A stretch of DNA of 64,000 nt from UBA8231 sp036011085 (GCA_036011085.1 DASCMS010000135.1:13521-77520); one strand, 5' to 3'. Counted from the stretch's first letter, positions 35,762 through 44,322 are shown. Program-made: numbers and translations. Notes: a model not told the origin generated them from the letters alone.

Positions 35762-35764
35762 GGG

Positions 35765-36175
35765 TTAGCCCTCTGCGTCCGGGTGATCCAACTGCTGGTC
35801 GAAGGCCTGCCGCAGCTGCGCCTCGGTCAGGCCGAGTGAACGTCCTTCGTCGATGGCTTCCCGCAGGCGTCGGCCGACGATGCGTTCCTTTTCCGCCGTC
35901 GCCATGCCCGCCGCCTCGTCGGAGACGAAGGTCCCCGTGCCGCGCTTCTTGTAGACCAGACCTTCCCGCTCCAGTTCCGCGTAGGCGCGCACCACCGTAT
36001 TCGGGTTGATCAGGTAGCCCTCAGCGAGAGCCCGCACCGACGGCAGTTCGTCCTGAGCCCGCAGCCCACCACTGGCCAGCAGATACTTGATCTGGGCCTG
36101 GATCTGCGTGTAGAGCGGCTCTGCCCGGGACGGGTCGAGTCGGAGATGCAGGGAGGTTTCACCCATCGTGACCAC
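35765..36175 (-). CDS. GntR family regulator, YtrA subfamily
   Basis: A 136-residue regulator with a winged HTH at about residues 15-85 (PLYTQIQAQIKYLLASG, LPSVRALAEGYLINPNTVVR, RGTGTFVSD) and only a short C-terminal dimerisation tail. That layout is typical of YtrA-type GntR proteins, which usually control an adjacent ABC transporter operon. It sits first in the GntR-ATPase-permease set. GTG at 36175 or ATG at 36166 could be the start. The effector is unknown. Confidence 0.9.
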   Translation of the reverse strand: MVTMGETSLHLRLDPSRAEPLYTQIQAQIKYLLASGGLRAQDELPSVRALAEGYLINPNTVVRAYAELEREGLVYKKRGTGTFVSDEAAGMATAEKERIVGRRLREAIDEGRSLGLTEAQLRQAFDQQLDHPDAEG

Positions 36176-36187
36176 AGCCAGGCGGTG

Positions 36188-36379
36188 TTACCCCCTGACC
36201 TGCTGGGCCTCCTGGCGGAGACGCCGCTTGCGCGCCCACGGTGTGTCGATGTCGTACTTGCGGCACAGGCGACTGAAGCTGCGCGGCGTGATTCCCATGG
36301 CCCGGCTGGCATCGTTGACGCTGTGGTACATACGCGCGACCCGCTCCACCTGTTCTTTCGTGAATCCTTTGTCCAGCAT
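36188..36379 (-). CDS. Tiny Fis-like helix-turn-helix protein (paralogue of 46241 gene)
   Basis: A 63-residue protein with a good ribosome site (GGGAGGGAG, then ATG at 36379). Nearly the entire chain is one HTH: VERVARMYHSVNDASRAMGI then TPRSFSRLCRKYDI and a basic tail. The AA-xx-LGI...R-F-x-R...Y-x-I pattern is that of the Fis/NtrC C-terminal HTH. It shares 21 of 42 aligned residues with the protein encoded at 46241-46429. It lies 12 bases before the GntR gene, so it probably heads the ABC operon and helps regulate it. Confidence 0.65.
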   Translation of the reverse strand: MLDKGFTKEQVERVARMYHSVNDASRAMGITPRSFSRLCRKYDIDTPWARKRRLRQEAQQVRG

Positions 36380-36401
36380 GGTCCGATCTCCCTCCCAAGC
36401 G

Positions 36402-36431
36402 GTGTATCGGTTAATTGACACACTGATACAC
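36402..36431. promoter_or_regulatory. Inverted repeat GTGTATC-N16-GATACAC, probable operator
   Basis: Perfect 7-base inverted repeat upstream of the tiny HTH gene, centred about 37 bases before its start. A TTGACA on the minus strand lies at 36451-36456, placing the repeat over the expected -10 and start region. It is a good candidate for autoregulation by the HTH or GntR protein. Confidence 0.5.
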
Positions 36432-36490
36432 TCCCACGGGAAGTGATCTCTGTCAAGAAGAAAGCTTGCGCCGGGCCATAAGGGTAGGAA

Positions 36491-36504
36491 TATTACTGGT
36501 AATA
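36491..36504. promoter_or_regulatory. Palindrome TATTAC-TG-GTAATA upstream of vapB
   Basis: A 6-base perfect inverted repeat with a two-base centre lies 16 bases before the vapB start. The position and symmetry fit the site bound by VapB or the VapBC complex for autoregulation. Confidence 0.55.
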
Positions 36505-36519
36505 CCAAGGAAGGCCGCT

Positions 36520-36747
36520 ATGCGAATGACCACCAAAGGACAGGTAACCATTCCCCAGCACATCAGGCAGAAACTCGGCATCGGACCCTCGTCCGAGGTC
36601 GATTTTATTGAAGAAGGGGGGCGTGTCTACGTCGTCAAATGCACAGATGATCAGGTGCGCGAGCGACCGCTACGGCGCTACCGAGGGGTCGCCACCGTCC
36701 GCATGGGCACCGATGAGATCCTCGCCCTCACACGCGGGGATGAGTGA
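36520..36747 (+). CDS. vapB: AbrB/MazE-type antitoxin (VapB)
   Basis: A 75-residue protein with the AbrB swapped-hairpin DNA-binding domain in its first 45 residues (MTTKGQVTIPQHIRQKLGIG, then VDFIEEGGRVYVV) and a C-terminal tail that would mask the toxin. The start at 36520 has AAGGAAGG seven bases upstream. Its stop overlaps the toxin gene start (GTGA), the usual antitoxin-first arrangement. Confidence 0.88.
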   Translation: MRMTTKGQVTIPQHIRQKLGIGPSSEVDFIEEGGRVYVVKCTDDQVRERPLRRYRGVATVRMGTDEILALTRGDE

Positions 36748-37148
36748 ACGGCGCACTCATCGACAGCAACGTCCTCCTCGACCTCTTCACAGACGATCCG
36801 GAGTGGGCTGGCTGGTCTCAGACAACCCTCGAGGCTCAGGGGGTGAAGGGGCCCATCTGCATCAATCCAGTGGTCTATGCCGAGGTGTCCATCGGTTTCG
36901 AGCTGATCGAGGATCTGGAATTCGCCCTCAATGGCTGCAGTCTCACCATGCTCTCACTGCCGAAGGAGGCGTTGTTCCTGGCGGGCAAAGCCTTCCTGCG
37001 CTATCGAACTGCGGGTGGCAGCCGCAGTGCTCCTCTGCCGGATTTCTTCATCGGCGCCCACGCGGCTGTGGCCAGCCTGACGTTGGTGACTCGGGATCGA
37101 GGCCGGTTCTCTTCCTACTTCCCCAGCTTGCGGATCGTCGCGCCGTAA
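36744..37148 (+). CDS. vapC: PIN-domain toxin (VapC)
   Basis: A 134-residue PIN-fold ribonuclease. The acidic centre is visible as D7 (LIDSNVLLD), E48 (VYAEVS), D100 (LPDFFIGAHA) and D118 (VTRDRG). It starts with GTG overlapping the antitoxin stop. VapC toxins cut tRNA or rRNA when freed from VapB; the target here is unknown. Its last 34 bases overlap the convergent deacetylase gene. Confidence 0.9.
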   Translation: MNGALIDSNVLLDLFTDDPEWAGWSQTTLEAQGVKGPICINPVVYAEVSIGFELIEDLEFALNGCSLTMLSLPKEALFLAGKAFLRYRTAGGSRSAPLPDFFIGAHAAVASLTLVTRDRGRFSSYFPSLRIVAP

Positions 37149-38194
37149 TCCGTCCGGGGGCGAACCCAGACGTGGCTGAACCAGTGCCACCCCGGCCCTG
37201 ATGTCGACGGCGCCGTCACCGTATAGAGAGTGCGCCGTCCCTGCAACGGTTCGTGGCCGTGCACGCGCAGGGTCGCCGTATCGGCGTCAGCCTCAACCTG
37301 CAGGCTGCAGGCGGAGGCACCGGCAACGAAGCACTGTGCCCGGCGCAGGCTGATTCCCTCCCGTACCACGCGTAGTGTCAGCCAGGGCGCCGAATCACCT
37401 GCCACGACCGGTGATTCGGGTTCACGGGCGACTACCGGCAACGCCAGCATACGTGCCTTGCGCTTGAACCCGTCCACGGTGGCATACGGTCCTCCCATGG
37501 GGAAGCGTGGCAGGGCGAAGCGATCGGCGTGAGACGAGACAACACCCGAGTTCTGCGCCACCGCCGCGGCGAATCCGAGCCGTTCAACAGATGCCCGCAT
37601 GTCCGGATCGTATTCTCCGAAGGGAAAGGAGAACAACTTCGGTGCCTGCCCCAGACGCTCGGTTAAGGTGCCCTGCGCCTGGGCGACATCTTCGCCGAAC
37701 GTCAGGGAACGGCCTGCCGGTGGCAGATCGAGGAAGTAGTCGTGTGTGGCCGTATGGTTGCCGATCTCCATACCTTGTGCCAGCAGTTCGGTCAGGTCGT
37801 CCCAGTCCAGCATGCCCCGTCGACCGATACTGTTGGTGTTGACGAACAGGGTCGCCGGCATGCCGAACTCCTGCAACAGGGGCAGAGCGCCGGTGCGGAA
37901 GGAATCGTAGCCGTCGTCGACGGTGAGGACCGCCGTCGGGCCACCGAGTGAGCCGGCATCGAGGCGCACCAGGGCGTCGCCCAGCGTCAGGACGGTGAAG
38001 CCCTCATCCCGCAGGTACTCCAGCTGGCCACGAAAGGCGTCGACAGCGATGTTGGTCGACGGGTAGCGATCGTCGCCAAACCGGTGGTAGACGAAACAGA
38101 CGAACTCCTCAGCCAATCCCGGAGAAACTGTGAGCAGGCAGATCAATCCCGACTGCAGGATGGCTCGTCTGAGCCTGCTGATCATGTTGGGCAT
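37115..38194 (-). CDS. Secreted polysaccharide deacetylase (NodB/CE4 family)
   Basis: A 359-residue protein with signal peptide (LRRAILQSGLICLLTVSPGLA) and a NodB-type domain. Motif 1 is VLTVDDGYDS (catalytic Asp pair) and motif 2 is GNHTATHDYF (H-x3-H metal ligands). It would remove N- or O-acetyl groups from polymers such as chitin or peptidoglycan in the periplasm. About 100 residues after the domain form a beta-rich C-terminal part. The ATG at 38194 has AGG at good spacing. The first 65 bases overlap, head to head, the coding start of the Bax-like gene. Confidence 0.85.
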   Translation of the reverse strand: MPNMISRLRRAILQSGLICLLTVSPGLAEEFVCFVYHRFGDDRYPSTNIAVDAFRGQLEYLRDEGFTVLTLGDALVRLDAGSLGGPTAVLTVDDGYDSFRTGALPLLQEFGMPATLFVNTNSIGRRGMLDWDDLTELLAQGMEIGNHTATHDYFLDLPPAGRSLTFGEDVAQAQGTLTERLGQAPKLFSFPFGEYDPDMRASVERLGFAAAVAQNSGVVSSHADRFALPRFPMGGPYATVDGFKRKARMLALPVVAREPESPVVAGDSAPWLTLRVVREGISLRRAQCFVAGASACSLQVEADADTATLRVHGHEPLQGRRTLYTVTAPSTSGPGWHWFSHVWVRPRTDYGATIRKLGK

Positions 38195-38978
38195 GGCCGC
38201 CTGCTCCGACCAGCCCGTGCCGGTGAGCGAACCCGCGAGCCCTGCCACATCGTCGCCGGATGTCGGAGTCCCGGTCATCCCGCCCGCGCGGGACACCACA
38301 AATCCGGCGGCGCCAGCGCTGCCGGATTTCGGCTCGATCTCAGATGTACCGACCATGAAGCGCACGTTCTACGAATATCTCCATCCCATGGTGGTAGCCG
38401 AGAATGGTCGCATCCTGGCTCGACGGCAACGTCTGCAGAACCAGCGGCGTCATCCGGAGAAGATGGACGGGGAGGATGTGGACTGGCTCCGCCATCTCTC
38501 GGAAGAATACCGCCTGGAGGCGCCACTGGCATCCCTGGAGAACTACCCGGTCGATCACCTCGACCGGCTGTTGGCTCGTGTCGACGTCGTACCGGCCGCT
38601 CTGGCACTGGCGCAGGCTGCCATCGAGTCAGGCTGGGGGCGCTCGCGTTTCGCCCGGCTGGGCAACAACATCTACGGAGAATGGTGCTTCACCCCCGGGT
38701 GCGGCATCGTGCCGCGGGATCGCAACCCGGGTGCCGTACACGAGATCGCCGATTTCGAGACGCCCGCGGGATCCATCCGCTCCTACCTGCGCAACCTCAA
38801 CACCCACCCAGCCTATGCGGACTGGCGGGCGCTCCGCCGTCAACAGCGCGACGCCAGTGCCCCCCTCGATGCCGCGGAACTGGCCGCCGGACTGACGAAC
38901 TACTCCGAACTTCGTGAGGAATACGTCGAGCGCGTGCGTGCCGTCATCCGCCAGAACGCCCACCTCATGCCACGGTGA
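38130..38978 (+). CDS. Bax-like (FlgJ/glucosaminidase fold) lipoprotein
   Basis: A 282-residue protein starting with GTG at 38130, preceded by GGAG at ideal spacing; an ATG at 38160 is an alternative. The lipoprotein signal ends with GMAAC. The body matches the Bax family: MKRTFYEYLHPMVVAENGRI, then RRQRL, then ALAQAAIESGWGRSRFARLGNNIYGEWC with the catalytic-type Glu. C-terminal PAGSIRSYLRNLNTHPAY is also conserved. It is a likely peptidoglycan N-acetylglucosaminidase in the periplasm. Its start overlaps the deacetylase gene on the other strand by 65 bases, and its end overlaps the sulfatase by 14. Confidence 0.82.
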   Translation: MSRQINPDCRMARLSLLIMLGMAACSDQPVPVSEPASPATSSPDVGVPVIPPARDTTNPAAPALPDFGSISDVPTMKRTFYEYLHPMVVAENGRILARRQRLQNQRRHPEKMDGEDVDWLRHLSEEYRLEAPLASLENYPVDHLDRLLARVDVVPAALALAQAAIESGWGRSRFARLGNNIYGEWCFTPGCGIVPRDRNPGAVHEIADFETPAGSIRSYLRNLNTHPAYADWRALRRQQRDASAPLDAAELAAGLTNYSELREEYVERVRAVIRQNAHLMPR

Positions 38979-40557
38979 ATCTGGCTACCAGCTCGTCGCT
39001 GTCGGCATAGCCGATGCGCACAGCCCGGGTTCGGATCGTCGTGGTCCCGGGTGGCAGGTCGATCGGCTCGGTGTAGAGCCGCCAGCGCCCTTCTCGGTCG
39101 CTGTCCGTCCTGTACGTCATGGAGGCTCCCTGCGTCGCGCAGTGGAGTTGCAGGCGACAGGGTGCACTGAAAGTACCCTCTGACAGCAGTTCGAGGCCGT
39201 GGGTCTCGGCCGCGATCGGTACACAGCGCGCCGGTGAGGTGTGCGGCTGCTCCCCGTCTGGCCAGAAGCGACGCATCATCTCCTCTTCCGCCACCTCACC
39301 CAGGTCCCCGGTCTCGTCCTGCCAGTTCTCCAGCGCCGTCCGCAGCCGCTCGAGCACCGGCCCGTACTCCGGATCGTCAGCCAGGTTAACCATCTCGAAG
39401 GGATCCGCCTTGGTATCGTACAACTCCTCGGCAGGTCGCGGCGTGTCAAACATCAGCTGCTGATCCCCTTGCAGTCCCCCCTCACGATACAGCCGCCACA
39501 TCTCCTGCGTCACCGGATGCCGATTGCGGTACGGATTCCACAGCAGGTACGGTCGTTCGGGATAGTAGTGCCGCAGGTACTTGTAGCGGCGATCGCGCAC
39601 CGCCCGAACCCGGTCGTGGGCCTCGTCGTGTCGATCCCTTGATGCATAGATGTATTGCCGTGGCTCAGCGTCCGGCCCAAGGAAAGGCCGGCCCTGCAGA
39701 TGTCGCGGGCGAACGGTCCCGGTAAGGGACAGCATCGTCGGCCCCAGGTCGATGAGGCTCACGAGGCGCTCTTCCACAGAGCCTGCCTTCACCTGCCCGG
39801 GCCAGCGCACGATCAACGGGATGCGGATGCCGGCGTCGTACGGCCAGCGCTTGGCCCGGGGCAGCCCCTCGCCATGATCGCTCCACAGCACGACGATCGT
39901 GTCGTTGGCCAGCCCATCCGCCTCGAGTTGGTCGAGCAGTTCACCCACACGGCCGTCGGCTGTCTCCAGGTTGTCATAGTGACGCGCCAGCGCCTCACGG
40001 CAGACGGGGGTATTGGGCAGGTACGGCGGCAGTTCCACCGCCTCGACATCGGTGCGCAGAGGCTGACCCTCGTGTTTTTCCGGCCACATGCCGCTCTCGT
40101 GGGTCACCGTCGGATTGAACACGGCGAAGAACGGCGTGTCTTGCGGACGGTTCCGCCAGTGCGCCTCGTCCCCGAGTTCATCCCAGGCGGTGAGGGGTGG
40201 CTCGAACTGGTAGTCCGTCTTCCTGTTGTTCGTGCAGTAGTAGCCGGCGCCACGCAGATACTCGGTGAAACACTTCACGTACGGCGGCGGACAGGCTTGA
40301 TACGGAGACGGTCGGTCCGGATCGACGTTGGTACTGGTGCGCATCTGATGGGCGCCGATGGCTGTGGGATACATCCCCGTGATGATCGCCGCCCGGCTGG
40401 GAGCACACACCCCGGCCACCGAGAAGGCCCGCGGGTAGATGCACCCGGCTGCTGCCAGCCGGTCGATATTCGGCGTGCGCGCCACCTCGTCGCCATAGCA
40501 GCTGAAGCGCGGGCTGGTGTCCTCCAGGGAGATCCACAGAATGTTAGGCCGGTTCAT
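38965..40557 (-). CDS. Sulfatase (S1 family, Cys-type), heparan N-sulfatase-like
   Basis: A 530-residue sulfatase. NRPNILWISLEDTSP carries the first metal ligands, C51-A-P-S-R is the formylglycine site, HESGMWPEKH and VVLWSDHGEGLPRAKRW give the second metal site. The form of these motifs is that of N-sulfoglucosamine sulfohydrolase-like enzymes. No signal peptide is obvious. The last 90 residues form an extra beta domain (TYRTDSDREGRWRLYTEP). The glycosidase-like gene lies 18 bases upstream on the same strand, so both may attack the same sulfated glycan. Confidence 0.87.
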   Translation of the reverse strand: MNRPNILWISLEDTSPRFSCYGDEVARTPNIDRLAAAGCIYPRAFSVAGVCAPSRAAIITGMYPTAIGAHQMRTSTNVDPDRPSPYQACPPPYVKCFTEYLRGAGYYCTNNRKTDYQFEPPLTAWDELGDEAHWRNRPQDTPFFAVFNPTVTHESGMWPEKHEGQPLRTDVEAVELPPYLPNTPVCREALARHYDNLETADGRVGELLDQLEADGLANDTIVVLWSDHGEGLPRAKRWPYDAGIRIPLIVRWPGQVKAGSVEERLVSLIDLGPTMLSLTGTVRPRHLQGRPFLGPDAEPRQYIYASRDRHDEAHDRVRAVRDRRYKYLRHYYPERPYLLWNPYRNRHPVTQEMWRLYREGGLQGDQQLMFDTPRPAEELYDTKADPFEMVNLADDPEYGPVLERLRTALENWQDETGDLGEVAEEEMMRRFWPDGEQPHTSPARCVPIAAETHGLELLSEGTFSAPCRLQLHCATQGASMTYRTDSDREGRWRLYTEPIDLPPGTTTIRTRAVRIGYADSDELVARFTVA

Positions 40558-40575
40558 GGTTCTTTTATCCTGACA

Positions 40576-42003
40576 TTAGTCCTTGGTGACCAGGGCGATG
40601 TGCGGCCCCGGCGGGGTCCGCAGATCGATCATGCCGCCGCCGGCAGCAAGCGAGACTCCGTCGAGCCAACGGCTCGCGGCGATATCCATGACGGCCACGG
40701 TGAGATTGACTCCCACCGGAACATCGCCTGCATCGAGCCGGACCTGGCCTCCATCCGGGAAGTAGACCGCGTACTGTCGTCCGGAGACAACCGCCGCATA
40801 GGCCTCGTTTTCGTCACGGTCGGACAGCAGCTGAAAATCGGCATCGGCTTCGGCATGAAACACGTCGAAGTGGGCCTGCAGCATTCTGGCGCTGCGCAGG
40901 TTCGCCTGCGCCGTCTCGCTCAACCCCAGACCGGAGGGCGGCCGGTGGAAGCGACTGGAAGCAAAGCCGCCGATGAGATTGCGCCAGAACACCTGCTGCC
41001 CGTGTTCGGCGCTCACCCCCCGATCGGTCCACTTGGACGTGTCGGCGCCGTAGATCTTCGTCGAATTCATCGGCCGCGGGTGATCGGCCAGGTAGGCACG
41101 CACCCACTGGGCCCGTTCCCAGTTGGTCTGTCCCGGGTTGTGCGAGTTCTGCGCGATGTCGACGAAGGTATACAGCTCCGGGTGATCGAAAGTCGGCCTG
41201 TGCGTCTCGTGGCGAACGTCCCAGTGGTCCCACATCTCCGTGATCTCTACATCCACTCCGGCAATGGCAGCAGCGTCACCGACGTACTTCGCCCAGTAGC
41301 GCCCCCAGGCAGGGTCCCCTGATGTTTCGTTGTCCATGCAGTACAGGATGTTGTCATACTTCAGCGAACAGGACAGCACCTTGTCGATGAAGGCCTGTTG
41401 AAACGGCAGAACGACCCGGTTGTCCCCCAGTTCAGGAACGGTGTAGAAAAAGGGCTGCCCATTCGAACCTGGATGGTCGGGATACTCGGCGGCCAGGCCG
41501 GATTCATCGTGGCCGTAGTTGATGTTGTTCGTCGGGTTGTAGGGATCCGACTGCCAGTTGTCCTGGCCGTGATCGAAGCGGTCCCACATCTCGATCTGCA
41601 CGATGATGTCCCTGGCAGACGTCAGTTGCAGCAGCATCTCGAAGCGCTGCCAGTAGGCGTCGTTCCAGTGACTCAGATCGTAGCGTCCGTCCTCGCCTCT
41701 GGCGAAGGCCTTGATCTCGAAGCCCTGGTCGGGGCGATCCGACATCGTGTTACGGATGTAATTGCCTCCTACCGACACCAGCAGATCCAAATGAGCCTCG
41801 AGATCGGGGATCTGGAACAGATTGTCCTTCACCGATCCGCCCAGGAGCCAGACGGGTTTGCCGCCGTACTGCCAGAATCGGGGGTTCTCCCCCCAGGGCT
41901 GAATACGCCCGGCCCCTTTCTCGGCCTGTGCTGTAGCCGTCGTCATCACAATCCCTCCCGTGAGCACCCACAACAGGCGCCTGTGCACACCATGTGTCAC
42001 CAA
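40576..42003 (-). CDS. Secreted glycoside hydrolase-like protein (clan A-type barrel)
   Basis: A 475-residue protein with a signal peptide (LLWVLTGGIVMTTATAQA). The body begins NPRFWQYGGKPVWLLGG, the opening used by DUF4038/apiosidase-like and related (beta/alpha)8 hydrolases. MDNETSGDPAWGRYWAKY could hold the acid/base Glu, and EITEMWDHWD a second acidic group. A short beta domain ends the protein. The fold call is moderately firm and the substrate is unknown. The start is uncertain (TTG 42003, GTG 42000). Overlap with the upstream lipoprotein gene shows coupling in the 40576-45844 operon. Confidence 0.6.
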   Translation of the reverse strand: MVTHGVHRRLLWVLTGGIVMTTATAQAEKGAGRIQPWGENPRFWQYGGKPVWLLGGSVKDNLFQIPDLEAHLDLLVSVGGNYIRNTMSDRPDQGFEIKAFARGEDGRYDLSHWNDAYWQRFEMLLQLTSARDIIVQIEMWDRFDHGQDNWQSDPYNPTNNINYGHDESGLAAEYPDHPGSNGQPFFYTVPELGDNRVVLPFQQAFIDKVLSCSLKYDNILYCMDNETSGDPAWGRYWAKYVGDAAAIAGVDVEITEMWDHWDVRHETHRPTFDHPELYTFVDIAQNSHNPGQTNWERAQWVRAYLADHPRPMNSTKIYGADTSKWTDRGVSAEHGQQVFWRNLIGGFASSRFHRPPSGLGLSETAQANLRSARMLQAHFDVFHAEADADFQLLSDRDENEAYAAVVSGRQYAVYFPDGGQVRLDAGDVPVGVNLTVAVMDIAASRWLDGVSLAAGGGMIDLRTPPGPHIALVTKD

Positions 42004-43103
42004 CGGCCTGTGCGAGGCTGCCGCAGTGCCCGCTCCATCAACCGCCGGGCGTCGGCCTGTGGTTCCTCGTCAGCCAGCTGCCGGTAGATGCCGGCAAAGT
42101 ACTCGACGTCGTTCTCGATCTCGGTTTCAAACTCGGGCAGAATCTGTCGCGTGTAATGGGCGGTCAGCCCCGCGTAGGCAGCGTTCGTCTGCCAGTCGAG
42201 CTCGCCCCCCTTCAGGTCGCGGTCTGACGCCTCCCGGTACAGATCGACGAGCAGATGTGTACCGATCTCGTGCACGATGAGCCCGAGCATATGCGCCTGA
42301 TCCTGGTCGGCTGACAGCAGGCTGCGATCGTACCCCAGACTCGTGATCCCCCTGCCTGCCGGCGCCGCCGTGAGCGAAATCTCGTAGCGGTTCCCGCGAA
42401 AGCGCTGCCCGGTCATCTCCTCCCAGGTATCGAGCAACCGCAGCGACCAGAGCTGGCCATTGAGCTCATCGGCGGCCAGATCGAGGTCCAGTTCGGCGTC
42501 GTTCCAGACCTCCTCATCCCATCTCTGATAGTTGTACTCGTACACGTGGACGAGTTGCCGTACTGCTCGCAGGTACGTCTCGTAGACCTCGGAGCGACTG
42601 TAGAAGAAGCCCTCGAAATCGAACAGCCACCAGGTCAGGCGCGTCATCTGCCGCGGGTACAGATCCCTGATGGCGTCGTACTGCTGAGAGCCCATGGCCT
42701 CGTCGACAGCGCGCATGTACTCGAACAGGGAAAACTCATCCTCCAGGGGCAGATAGGCGGGAAGCAGGACGAAGAAGGGCGCCAGGTCTCCGGTGAACCC
42801 GTGGCCCCACTGCAGCATGGGCGCATGACGCCGCAGGATCTGATGGCTCTCGGCGTCGACGGTGTGGCCATAGGCGTCAGCGTAGGACGTGTGCCATGGC
42901 AGGCCGGCCACGGCGGTCAGATGCGTAATGTAATTCGGCAGGCGCTCAACGACGCACACCACTTCCTTCTCACGCTCGTTGGCGAACACGGGCGGTACAC
43001 CACCTTGCGACCGGCCGGCGGGTGCGGCGCAGCCGGCCAGCGCGATGGCCAGAACACCCAGCTTCAGCCCTGTTGAGCACCCGCGGAGCAACCTGTGGTT
43101 CAT
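41997..43103 (-). CDS. Lipoprotein with HExxH motif, putative metallopeptidase
   Basis: A 368-residue lipoprotein (lipobox IALAGC) with one zinc-protease-like motif, LIVHEIGTHLLVDLYRE, in the C-terminal third. The N-terminal two thirds are rich in Trp, Tyr and Asp, with no recognisable domain. It would be a periplasmic membrane-bound zinc protein; peptidase activity is inferred from the motif only. ATGA overlap with the HAD gene and overlap with the glycosidase-like gene place it inside the operon. Confidence 0.6.
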   Translation of the reverse strand: MNHRLLRGCSTGLKLGVLAIALAGCAAPAGRSQGGVPPVFANEREKEVVCVVERLPNYITHLTAVAGLPWHTSYADAYGHTVDAESHQILRRHAPMLQWGHGFTGDLAPFFVLLPAYLPLEDEFSLFEYMRAVDEAMGSQQYDAIRDLYPRQMTRLTWWLFDFEGFFYSRSEVYETYLRAVRQLVHVYEYNYQRWDEEVWNDAELDLDLAADELNGQLWSLRLLDTWEEMTGQRFRGNRYEISLTAAPAGRGITSLGYDRSLLSADQDQAHMLGLIVHEIGTHLLVDLYREASDRDLKGGELDWQTNAAYAGLTAHYTRQILPEFETEIENDVEYFAGIYRQLADEEPQADARRLMERALRQPRTGRW

Positions 43104-43732
43104 CCCTCATCTCCGATGTACGGTACTACTGCGTCGATCACGTCCTGTGGTGAGTGCACCCACACGGCCGGCATGCCGGCGGCTCGAGCCCCGAGCACGT
43201 TTTCTTCTGTATCATCGAAAAAGAGCATCCTGTCCAGGGGCACACCCGTCTGGCGGGCGATCGCCTCGAAGGCCGCCGCCTCCGGTTTGCGCAGTCCGAG
43301 GCTGCAGGAGAGGAAAATGTGCTCGAAGGGCTGCAGCTGTCGGGCGTACATCGCCGACCAGGCTCGGTGATGGGTGACGTTCGTGTTCGTGAATGCGTAG
43401 AGTTGCCGGCTGCGAGCCATCGCCGGCAACAGCGCCACCACTTCGGGGATGAGCCCGGTGTAGATCGCGTTCCAGCCGGCGGCCAGATCCTCGTCGGCCA
43501 GGTCGAGGCCCAGCAGGGACCGCAGGGACTCGAAGTATTGCGCCGCCTCGATCTGGCCCCGCTCGTGACGCTCGTAGGCCTCGTCGAAGTGGAAGCGCTG
43601 ACGCAGATCGCCGACGTCACGGTCGGCGGCCCGGGCCCAGTGATGCAGAGCGTGCTCGAAATTTATGCCGATCACGACGTTGCCCAGATCGAAGAGCCAG
43701 GCGTCGACATCCCTCAGGTTCTCTGAAACCAC
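43100..43732 (-). CDS. HAD superfamily hydrolase (YihX-like)
   Basis: A 210-residue HAD-IA protein. Motif I is WLFDLGNVVIGINF, the same DxGNV form used by the YihX branch of sugar phosphatases. Motif II is in YAFTNTN, motif III LGLRKPE and motif IV MLFFDDTEEN. The GTG at 43732 is preferred because GGAGG stands five bases before it; GTG at 43744 is an alternative. The substrate is probably a small phosphorylated sugar. It overlaps both neighbours in the operon. Confidence 0.83.
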   Translation of the reverse strand: MVSENLRDVDAWLFDLGNVVIGINFEHALHHWARAADRDVGDLRQRFHFDEAYERHERGQIEAAQYFESLRSLLGLDLADEDLAAGWNAIYTGLIPEVVALLPAMARSRQLYAFTNTNVTHHRAWSAMYARQLQPFEHIFLSCSLGLRKPEAAAFEAIARQTGVPLDRMLFFDDTEENVLGARAAGMPAVWVHSPQDVIDAVVPYIGDEG

Positions 43733-44322
43733 CAGTCCTCCCACTGCAGCACCAGCTGCGCCAGGCGTTCATACCCCGCTCCCGAAGGGTGGGCGCCGTC
43801 ATTGCTTGCCGCCTCCCGCATCCAGATCTCGTCCGCTGCCAGTGCCTCGAACACGGAGAGGGCCGGCACTCCTTCCTGCTTTGCCTCCCGCACGAGTCGG
43901 TCCGACAGGGAGTCGATCCGCTCGTTCTGGGCGGCATCATCGACAGGTGGCGGGCCGATGAAGCAAGTGCGCCAACCCCGGCCGGCTGCTACTGCAAGAA
44001 TGTCCCTGAGATTGGCGACGCTGTCATCTGCCGTCACGCGGCGGTGACCTGCCTCCTCCGTTGTGTCATTGGTGCCAAAGGCGAACACCACGCCGGCCGC
44101 CTCCAGTCCCTCTGGCAGCCGCGCCTCACACTCGGTCAGCCAGCGCCGCCGGACGTCGTCGCTCGTATCCCGTCGCACGCCCAGGTTGTACCCCGTCAAC
44201 TCGAATCCTGCCCCCCGGGCTGCGGCGCAGACCCGCCCGGCCCAACCCAGGCAGGCCTCGTCCATGGTGCCCTGAACGAAGGAATCGCCGACGAAACAGA
44301 CGCGCTGGTCCGGCGACAGCAT
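43714..44322 (-). CDS. SGNH/GDSL-type hydrolase
   Basis: A 202-residue cytoplasmic-looking esterase of the SGNH family. Block I is VCFVGDSFVQG (catalytic Ser), block III FAFGTNDT (oxyanion Asn), and block V NDGAHPSGAGY (catalytic Asp-x-x-His as DGAH). The ATG at 44322 overlaps the stop of the upstream gene (TGATG). It probably removes acyl or acetyl esters; the exact substrate is unknown. Confidence 0.88.
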   Translation of the reverse strand: MLSPDQRVCFVGDSFVQGTMDEACLGWAGRVCAAARGAGFELTGYNLGVRRDTSDDVRRRWLTECEARLPEGLEAAGVVFAFGTNDTTEEAGHRRVTADDSVANLRDILAVAAGRGWRTCFIGPPPVDDAAQNERIDSLSDRLVREAKQEGVPALSVFEALAADEIWMREAASNDGAHPSGAGYERLAQLVLQWEDWWFQRT

